This document shows, in pieces, positions 6,616-10,318 of a DNA stretch of 10,318 nt. A program made the position numbers and the translations under genes. Source of the DNA: DATACN01 sp038215095 (GTDB lineage Bacteria; Actinomycetota; Thermoleophilia; Solirubrobacterales; Thermoleophilaceae); NCBI GenBank assembly GCA_038215095.1, contig JBBQRG010000092.1, positions 1-10,318 on the forward strand. Direction: 5' to 3'. The notes below the pieces were generated by a model. The model was not told the origin of the DNA. It ran no database searches and saw only the letters and a program-made list of their open reading frames with translations. Each line of letters opens with the position of its first letter. Position 1 is the first letter of the stretch.

Positions 6616-6977
6616 ACCCACTCAGGCCGGTCTGGCGAGTCTTACTCACCGCCGGCAAGACGGTCGCCGCGCTTCCGGACGTCGTTAAGGCCGTGCTCGT
6701 GCTGCCGAAGCTCTCCGAGCAGCTCGCGCACGTGTGTCGCAACACCGACGCGCTGCCCGGCATGGTCGCCCAGCTCGAGCGGGTCGAGGGCGACACGCGC
6801 GTGCTGCCCGACATGAAGGACGAGTTCGTGCTGGTGCGGACTACCGTGGTGCGCATGCAAGGCGACACCGAGGTCGTGGCTGCCACGCTCGACCAGCTGG
6901 CCACGGTCGCGGAGCCGCTGTCGGGCGCTGCGAAACGCCTCGGCCGGCTGAGCGACCGGCTGCCGGCGCGCGGGTGA
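6612..6977 (+). CDS. Small helical protein with LP-x-(M/V/L) repeats
   Basis: A 121-residue protein with GTG start at 6612, overlapping the membrane-protein stop as GTGA, with GGAG at 6603-6606 five bases before it. The frame is open far upstream but runs through the membrane-protein gene. The sequence is predicted largely alpha-helical. It shows a repeated unit beginning LP: LPDVV (21), LPKLS (31), LPGMV (48) and LPDMK (65), with GDT recurring at residues 60-62 and 84-86 (EGDTRV, QGDTEV). There is no signal peptide; residues 4-31 are partly amphipathic or hydrophobic and could associate with the membrane. There is one cysteine (Cys42). I do not recognise the family. Coupling to the membrane protein suggests a partner or adaptor, but this is inference. 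Confidence 0.75.
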   Translation: MNPLRPVWRVLLTAGKTVAALPDVVKAVLVLPKLSEQLAHVCRNTDALPGMVAQLERVEGDTRVLPDMKDEFVLVRTTVVRMQGDTEVVAATLDQLATVAEPLSGAAKRLGRLSDRLPARG

Positions 6978-8053
6978 GCCGCCACGGATTACCCGTGATC
7001 GTCAGCGTCTTGCTGTCTCTGGCGGCCGCGCTCTGTCTGGCGCTGCTGGCACCTCTGCCACCGACGGCAGCCGCCAAGGCGCCCCTCAGCTATCGCAATC
7101 CGCTCAGAGATGTCAGGACTGGCAAAGCTCTCTCCTGCCCTGACCCGCACGTCATCGACGTAGGGAGAGCGAGCTTCAGATACTTCATGGTCTGCACGAC
7201 GGATCGTGCGGCAAATGGCATCGCGATCCTCAGATCACACGACCTGGTCAATTGGGATCGCGCGGGATATGTGTTCCCCAAGCGGCGTCAGCCCTGGTGG
7301 TCGAGTGGGCGCTTCTGGGCGCCGGAGATCCACCGGATCGGCAAAAGGTGGGTGGTCTACTTCGCCGCTTCGGTCGATCGCTCCAAAGTCCGCCTGCCCG
7401 TAAAGGATGGGACGATGGTTCTGGGCGTGGCAAGCGCGCCGCGGCTTCGAGGACCTTGGCGCACGCGGATCCTCCACTACCGGGGGCAGGCAGATCCTTC
7501 TACTCGCAGTCGCGAGTTGTTCGGCGGGACCATCGATCCGAGCGTGGTGCGCAATCCGCTCACCGGGCAGCTGTACTTGTTCTGGGCGCTCCAGGCGACC
7601 CAGATCTGGGTGGGCAGGCTTTCGCCGGACGGCCTGACTCTCGACGGACATATCCGACGCGTCCAGACCCCGAGCAAGCCCTGGGAATGTCACCCCACCT
7701 GCACGGTCGAGGCGCCCGCGCCGTTCTACAGGGGCGGGACGCTCAACCTGCTCTATTCGGCCGCATCGACATGGGACGGCAGCTACGTCGTCGGCCTCGC
7801 GTTGGGGACGGACCCGCTTACAGGCACGTATCGGAAGCTCGACCAGCCGGTCCTGCGCGGGGGAGGAAGATTCATCGCCACGGGGAGCCCCTCGCAGCCG
7901 GTGATCGGGCCTGATGGGCAGACCTACATCCTGTATCACGCACTCACCTCGCCGGATCCCAAGCATGTCTCGAACCGTCGCCTGCTGATGATCGCCCGGG
8001 TGTCGTGGATGGGCGATCAGCTGGCTGTCAACGGGAATGGGCGAGCTGAGTAG
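6974..8053 (+). CDS. Secreted GH43-like glycosidase (five-blade propeller)
   Basis: A 359-residue protein. GTG 6974 overlaps the preceding stop as GTGA; GTG 6995 is an alternative and both keep the signal peptide (hydrophobic core about 8-28, cleavage likely near TAAA-K at 34). The mature part matches clan GH-F, GH43-type propellers: SCPDPHVI with Asp57 (candidate base), ILRSHDLVNWDRAG (85-98), FWAPEIH (114-120), TIDPSVV with Asp188 (pKa modulator), VEAPAPFY with Glu246 (candidate acid), and YILYHA (318-323). The catalytic triad is therefore present. Cys55, Cys74, Cys239 and Cys243 may form disulphides. GH43 enzymes act on arabinans, arabinoxylans, xylans or beta-galactans; the target cannot be read here. 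Codon use differs from the neighbours, with several AGA arginine codons and visibly lower GC, suggesting later acquisition although it is fused into a coupled operon. Confidence 0.85.
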   Translation: MSRHGLPVIVSVLLSLAAALCLALLAPLPPTAAAKAPLSYRNPLRDVRTGKALSCPDPHVIDVGRASFRYFMVCTTDRAANGIAILRSHDLVNWDRAGYVFPKRRQPWWSSGRFWAPEIHRIGKRWVVYFAASVDRSKVRLPVKDGTMVLGVASAPRLRGPWRTRILHYRGQADPSTRSRELFGGTIDPSVVRNPLTGQLYLFWALQATQIWVGRLSPDGLTLDGHIRRVQTPSKPWECHPTCTVEAPAPFYRGGTLNLLYSAASTWDGSYVVGLALGTDPLTGTYRKLDQPVLRGGGRFIATGSPSQPVIGPDGQTYILYHALTSPDPKHVSNRRLLMIARVSWMGDQLAVNGNGRAE

Positions 8054-8089
8054 GAGCCGACGCTCGTAGGGCCGCTATAGGGTCGGCTC
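8054..8089 (+). terminator. Stem-loop directly after the GH43 stop
   Basis: GAGCCGAC at 8054-8061, beginning at the base after the TAG stop, is a perfect inverted repeat of GTCGGCTC at 8082-8089 with a 20-nt loop. No T-tract follows, so this is at best a non-canonical terminator or a 3'-end stabilising hairpin. The right arm is also the entire stretch between TATAGG (8076-8081) and an ATG at 8090. Confidence 0.4.
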
Positions 8090-8146
8090 ATGAGGCTGGA
8101 GCAGAAGCGTCAAGGGGTCTACCGCCGTGCCCCTCACGGCCCATGA
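8090..8146 (+). CDS. Candidate 18-aa leader peptide
   Basis: ATG 8090 opens an 18-codon frame, MRLEQKRQGVYRRAPHGP, ending at TGA 8144-8146. That stop overlaps an ATG at 8143 (ATGA) of the next small frame, the geometry of coupled translation. TATAGG, a -10-like hexamer, ends 8 nt before the ATG, which would give a nearly leaderless mRNA. There is no -35 of quality and no homologue I can name. It is short enough to arise by chance, so it is recorded as a candidate only. Confidence 0.2.
   Translation: MRLEQKRQGVYRRAPHGP
8124..8140 (+). other. Short perfect hairpin
   Basis: GCCGTG at 8124-8129 pairs with CACGGC at 8135-8140 around the loop CCCCT. It lies at the end of the candidate 18-codon frame and just before ATG 8143, so it could modulate coupling to the next frame if that frame is real. 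There is no T-tract. Confidence 0.3.
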
Positions 8147-8175
8147 GCTCTCAGGCCTGCTGGCGGGGAGCGCGC

Positions 8176-8295
8176 ATGTCGCTGGAGCTGATGAAGACGG
8201 ACCCCATCGGCTCCACCGAGCCGGCGCGCGAAGCGCTCGAAGCGGTGCTGACCGACTTCGACGCGCAACTCGCGCGCCTGCACGGCAGCGGTTGA
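8176..8295 (+). CDS. Candidate small protein, 39 aa
   Basis: ATG 8176 is preceded by GGGGAG at 8165-8170, a good Shine-Dalgarno at 5-nt spacing. The product is 39 residues: it begins MSLELMKTDPIGSTEP and continues as one predicted amphipathic helix (AREALEAVLTDFDAQLARLH). An alternative in-frame ATG at 8143 would give 50 residues. The stop TGA at 8293-8295 abuts the stop of the converging AhpD-like gene with no spacer, the same arrangement as at 2284-2289 in this window. The composition is high-GC with G/C-ending codons, as in real genes here. I recognise no family. Confidence 0.5.
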   Translation: MSLELMKTDPIGSTEPAREALEAVLTDFDAQLARLHGSG

Positions 8296-8706
8296 TCAGG
8301 CCGGGGCGCCTGCCGGCTCCGCCATCTGGGAGCGGACATGCTCGGCGATCCGGTCGAACTCCGCGGTGAACTCGTCGTAGTCGAACTGCATCGTGTTGAG
8401 GTACGTGCTCCAGGCCATCGTGCTCTTGGCCATCAGCGCGGCCTCGTTGATCTCTTCGTCGGTGGCGCCGAAGAGCTTCGCCGCCTCCGTGTGGAAGTAC
8501 GCGCAGTAGCGGCAACGCGTGGCGCCCGAGACCCCGAGCCCGATCAACTGCTTGTACTTGGGTGGGATCGCGGTTTGGTCGGAGAGGTCGAGATTCTTGA
8601 AGCTCTCCCACTCCGACTCGATGAGGAAGTCGGGAACGGCCTTGAAGAACGTCGGGACGAGTCCCAGCGTCTCCTCGATGTCCCGATCGACATCGGCTCT
8701 GGACAT
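8296..8706 (-). CDS. AhpD/carboxymuconolactone-decarboxylase-like protein
   Basis: A 136-residue cytosolic all-helical protein of the AhpD/CMD superfamily. The redox motif is present: CRYCAYFH gives Cys65, Cys68 and His72 in the CxxC-x3-H arrangement of AhpD-type thiol peroxidase or reductase partners. In AhpD a glutamate lies 12 residues before the first cysteine and relays protons; here that position is Gln53 (KQLIGLGVS), an unusual change. The N-terminal part (IEETLGLVPTFFKAVPD) is typical of the uncharacterised CMD group. The start at ATG 8706 is decided by a perfect AAGGAGG (complement of 8712-8718) at 5-nt spacing, although the frame stays open to 8844. Likely role: thiol-dependent peroxide or disulphide chemistry. 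No peroxiredoxin gene is adjacent, so the partner is unknown. Confidence 0.9.
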   Translation of the reverse strand: MSRADVDRDIEETLGLVPTFFKAVPDFLIESEWESFKNLDLSDQTAIPPKYKQLIGLGVSGATRCRYCAYFHTEAAKLFGATDEEINEAALMAKSTMAWSTYLNTMQFDYDEFTAEFDRIAEHVRSQMAEPAGAPA

Positions 8707-8968
8707 TGGGTCCTCCTTAGGCGGTAAGGACGCGGGCCGGTCGAGGCGCGAGTTGTCTGCACCTCCCATGTCGCGGGGTCCGGGCAGCGCCCTGCCCGCG
8801 TCGCGAGTCAGGGCGACACTAGCGCGGCGCGAGGGCCCGGGCAAGGCCGAGTCCTCAAAGCCTGGCTGTTTGTGTTGACTTGCGGCTTGCGGTGATCTGT
8901 CGCTTCCACGCTGCTTCCGCGTAGCCGCCGGCTAGCCACGGCCGCCTAGACGGGATACTGGGGCGGCG
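8707..8968. promoter_or_regulatory. Divergent intergenic region, AhpD-like / SnoaL-like
   Basis: 262 bases without a convincing gene. At the left end is the AAGGAGG site of the AhpD-like gene. TTGACT at 8875-8880 is a good -35-like hexamer with no matching -10 at 16-18 bp. CTTGCGG is repeated in tandem at 8879-8892. At the right end GATACT (8954-8959) is a -10-like hexamer nine bases before the ATG at 8969, in line with a nearly leaderless SnoaL transcript, since that gene lacks a clear Shine-Dalgarno. GGCTAGCC at 8930-8937 is an 8-bp palindrome. Confidence 0.4.
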
Positions 8969-9370
8969 ATGTCGCGGGACAACGTCGAAATCGTGCGTAG
9001 CGCCTACGCGGCTCTGGCCGAGCAAGGGGTCGAGGCGGTGCTCGCCTTCACCGACCCCCAGTTCGAGGCGACCACTCCGCCCTCGCTCGCCTCCGAGCCG
9101 AGCACCTACCGGGGCCACGAGGGCCTTCGCCGCTATTTCGGCTCCTTCGACGATGCAATGGAGGGGGTGTACTTCGAGGGCCAGGAGTTCACCTCGGTCG
9201 GTGACAATGTGCTCGTGGACACGAAGCTGCACGCACGCGGGCGAACGACAGGAATCGACACCGAGCAGCGCGCCTTTCTGGTCTTCACCCTCCGCGAGGG
9301 CAAGGTGACAAGCGTGGAGACGTTCGCCGAGCAGGGGCAGGCGCTCGAAGCCGTGGGGCTGCGGGAGTAG
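8969..9370 (+). CDS. SnoaL-like (NTF2-fold) protein 1
   Basis: A 133-residue single-domain protein of the SnoaL/NTF2 alpha+beta barrel superfamily, standard length. It begins MSRDNVEIVRSAYAALAEQG, where the first helix already starts inside the conserved opening. It then has VEAVLAFTDPQFEA, a GHEGLRRYFGSF segment (48-59), and beta strands ending LVFTLREGKVTSVETFAEQG and ALEAVGLRE. Members are small-molecule cyclases, isomerases, hydrolases or ligand-binding proteins in a closed pocket; no substrate can be deduced. There is no signal peptide. Upstream there is only a -10-like GATACT and no clear Shine-Dalgarno. Five bases separate its stop from the next SnoaL gene, so the two are probably co-transcribed. 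Confidence 0.9.
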   Translation: MSRDNVEIVRSAYAALAEQGVEAVLAFTDPQFEATTPPSLASEPSTYRGHEGLRRYFGSFDDAMEGVYFEGQEFTSVGDNVLVDTKLHARGRTTGIDTEQRAFLVFTLREGKVTSVETFAEQGQALEAVGLRE

Positions 9371-9372
9371 CG
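9344..9372 (+). repeat. Direct repeat copy 1 (SnoaL 3' end)
   Basis: This 29-base stretch at the end of the first SnoaL gene recurs at 9916-9944 at the end of the second gene with a single mismatch (G/A at base 15). It covers the codons for the last eight residues plus the stop and two further bases. The gene starts also match: 8965-8997 and 9372-9404 differ at 4 of 33 positions, while the cores between are far more diverged. Confidence 0.85.
9363..9367 (+). promoter_or_regulatory. Shine-Dalgarno inside the end of SnoaL gene 1
   Basis: GGGAG at 9363-9367, in the last two sense codons (CGG GAG) before the TAG of the first SnoaL gene, lies 8 nt before the ATG at 9376. The same bases encode the conserved C-terminal Arg-Glu, so one stretch serves both as protein ending and as ribosome binding site of the next gene. 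Confidence 0.6.
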
Positions 9373-9375
9373 GCG

Positions 9376-9942
9376 ATGTCGCAGGAGAACGTCGAGATCG
9401 TCCGCAAGCCGCTCCGCGCGGGTGAGCGGTTGAGCCGGACGCTCGATCAGCGGCTCGCCATACGCTTCCCTTGGCTGGCCGCTGCGAGCGCTCGCCTGAT
9501 CGGCAACCTTCCGCTCGGTTCGCGTCTCCGCCAGGTCGCAGTTTGGCGAAGCGTCCGGCTCGCGGTGGAGGCCTACAACCGCCGCGATCTGGACGCGGTG
9601 GTGGTCGGCTACCAGCCGGATCTCGAGTACTACCCGTACCGCGAGTTCGTCGAGGCAGGACTGGCGGAGCCGTGTTACTACGGACCGTCGGGGTACCGCT
9701 CCTACATATCGGATACGTATGAGGTCTGGGGCGATGACGTTCGCTTGGAGCCGACGGAACTCATCGACTTCGGGGATCAGCTCGTGCTGTTCGCAGAAAT
9801 GCCGATGCGCGCTCAGGCGAGCGGTCTTCCGCTGGCCCAGACATACGCTGGGGTTTCCACCCTCAAGGACGGCAGGGTGGTCCGCCAGCGCGACTTCTTG
9901 CATCGAGCCGAAGCCCTCGAAGCCGTGGGACTGCGGGAGTAG
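9376..9942 (+). CDS. SnoaL-like (NTF2-fold) protein 2, with N-terminal insert
   Basis: A 188-residue paralogue of the preceding gene. It opens with the same tag, MSQENVEIVR, but then has about 50 extra residues, basic and helix-forming (RTLDQRLAIRFPWLAAASAR and onwards), before the NTF2-fold first helix restarts at about residue 58 (RSVRLAVEAYNRRDLDAV). The fold continues through PDLEYYPY, YGPSGYRSY and the strands LVLFAEMPMRA and VSTLKDGRVVR, ending ALEAVGLRE exactly as in protein 1. From memory, proteins with this insert are common among Solirubrobacterales SnoaL paralogues. Function is unknown; a small-molecule pocket is assumed from the fold. Translation is probably supported by GGGAG at 9363-9367. 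Confidence 0.88.
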   Translation: MSQENVEIVRKPLRAGERLSRTLDQRLAIRFPWLAAASARLIGNLPLGSRLRQVAVWRSVRLAVEAYNRRDLDAVVVGYQPDLEYYPYREFVEAGLAEPCYYGPSGYRSYISDTYEVWGDDVRLEPTELIDFGDQLVLFAEMPMRAQASGLPLAQTYAGVSTLKDGRVVRQRDFLHRAEALEAVGLRE

Positions 9943-9944
9943 CG
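9916..9944 (+). repeat. Direct repeat copy 2 (SnoaL 3' end)
   Basis: Second copy of the 29-base sequence at 9344-9372, 572 bases downstream, with one mismatch. It again encodes the C-terminal LEAVGLRE and includes the TAG stop and the following CG. Confidence 0.85.
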
Positions 9945-9959
9945 CGCCCACGGGATCGC

Positions 9960-9987
9960 TTGACTCGAGTCGCACGAGTGGGAGGAT
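9960..9987 (+). promoter_or_regulatory. Candidate promoter and palindrome before DUF1326
   Basis: TTGACT at 9960-9965 is a 5/6 match to the -35 consensus. GAGGAT at 9982-9987 is a weak -10 at 16-bp spacing. Overlapping the -35 is GACTCGAGTC at 9962-9971, a perfect 10-bp palindrome, whose half-site CGAGT recurs at 9975-9979. This could be an operator for the DUF1326 gene. The weak -10 keeps confidence low. Confidence 0.35.
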
Positions 9988-10015
9988 GCGGCGCAGCGAC
10001 TGAAAGGAAACGCTT

Positions 10016-10318
10016 ATGGCTTGGAAGATCGAGGGCCAATACTTCGAGAACTGCTCATGTGAGGTTCCCTGCCCTTGCACGGTCTCACTCGATCTGGGTG
10101 CTGACTACGACCGGTGCCAGGTGCTTCTCGTGTTCCACGTCGACTCGGGCGAGGTCGAGGGTGTGGACGTGAGCGGGCTGACCGTAGCGGCGGTAGGCGA
10201 CACCCCGAAGGTGATGAGCGAGGGCAACTGGCGGCTGGGTGTCCTGATCGACGACGCGGCGTCCGACGAGCAGGCGGAGAAGCTTGGGGCCGTGTTCGGA
10301 GGTCAGCTCGGTGGGCCG
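10016..10318 (+). CDS. DUF1326 family protein, 5' part
   Basis: The frame starts at ATG 10016 and is open to the window edge, giving 101 residues of a protein that is usually about 200. The start has AAAGGA at 10003-10008, 7 nt upstream. The opening MAWKIEGQYFENCSCEVPCP is diagnostic of DUF1326: a cysteine cluster Cys13, Cys15, Cys19, Cys21 (C-x-C-x3-C-x-C), with a further Cys34. The cluster suggests metal or thiol chemistry, but the family is uncharacterised. From memory it is often found beside DUF2182 predicted metal-binding membrane proteins, so such a gene may follow outside the window. It lies 73 nt after the SnoaL pair and probably has its own promoter. Confidence 0.92.
   Translation, partial: MAWKIEGQYFENCSCEVPCPCTVSLDLGADYDRCQVLLVFHVDSGEVEGVDVSGLTVAAVGDTPKVMSEGNWRLGVLIDDAASDEQAEKLGAVFGGQLGGP

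Noticed and set aside
8707..8844. 46-residue N-terminal extension of the AhpD-like protein
   Set aside because: Perfect AAGGAGG at 5 nt from ATG 8706 decides the shorter start; the extension is Arg/Pro-rich and not family-like.
8879..8892. Tandem CTTGCGG repeat
   Set aside because: Only two copies of 7 bases next to TTGACT; too short to call an iteron or operator.
9133..10080. 315-codon minus-strand frame across the SnoaL pair
   Set aside because: It spans two clear plus-strand genes, a spacer and the DUF1326 start; no domain and no ribosome site seen.
1..10318. CRISPR array, tRNA/rRNA, IS element or attachment sites
   Set aside because: No regularly spaced repeats, tRNA-like cloverleaf, transposase frame or terminal inverted repeats were found by reading; subtle RNA genes could still be missed without a covariance search.

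Overview
High-GC (roughly 70% by eye) bacterial DNA, gene-dense, with frequent GTG starts. The best guess is an actinobacterium of the Thermoleophilia/Solirubrobacterales type. The main reasons are the two tandem SnoaL-like genes that open with MS(R/Q)(D/E)NVEIVR and end with ALEAVGLRE, a pattern I associate with those genomes, together with a SipW-type exported protein, an actinobacterial MerR regulator and a DUF1326 protein. This assignment is inference, because the window has no rRNA or other marker gene.

Layout. (1) 2-520: the 3' end of a TasA/camelysin-like (SipW-dependent type) exported protein, closed by a strong intrinsic terminator at 585-624. (2) 694-2286: a secreted protein of probable beta-propeller type with its own promoter, apparently leaderless or nearly so. 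(3) 2287-4652, minus strand: a three-gene operon of a MerR-family regulator, a small cupin closely resembling manganese hydroxynitrile-lyase-type cupins, and an M20 metallohydrolase. (4) 4653-4764: a divergent regulatory region with overlapping inverted repeats. (5) 4765-8053, plus strand: a tightly coupled operon (two GTGA overlaps) of a large polytopic membrane protein with repeated Asp/His motifs, a small helical protein and a secreted GH43-like glycosidase whose codon use is less GC-rich. (6) 8054-8295: hairpins and two candidate very small ORFs. (7) 8296-8706, minus strand: an AhpD/carboxymuconolactone-decarboxylase-like protein. (8) 8969-9942: two tandem SnoaL/NTF2-fold proteins. (9) 10016 to the window end: a DUF1326 protein cut by the edge.

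How the parts may work together. The MerR regulator probably controls its own operon and perhaps the divergent membrane-protein operon through the repeats at 4678-4698. The cupin and M20 enzyme look like small-molecule metabolism or detoxification genes. The membrane protein, helical protein and GH43 are held together by overlaps that imply translational coupling, but their common purpose is not known to me. No CRISPR array, IS element, phage module or recognised defence system is visible. The most distinctive signals are the D-x3-H repeats in the membrane protein, the recurring -10-like hexamers 8-9 nt before start codons that lack a good Shine-Dalgarno, two convergent gene junctions made of a TGATCA palindrome, and the conserved end tags of the SnoaL pair.
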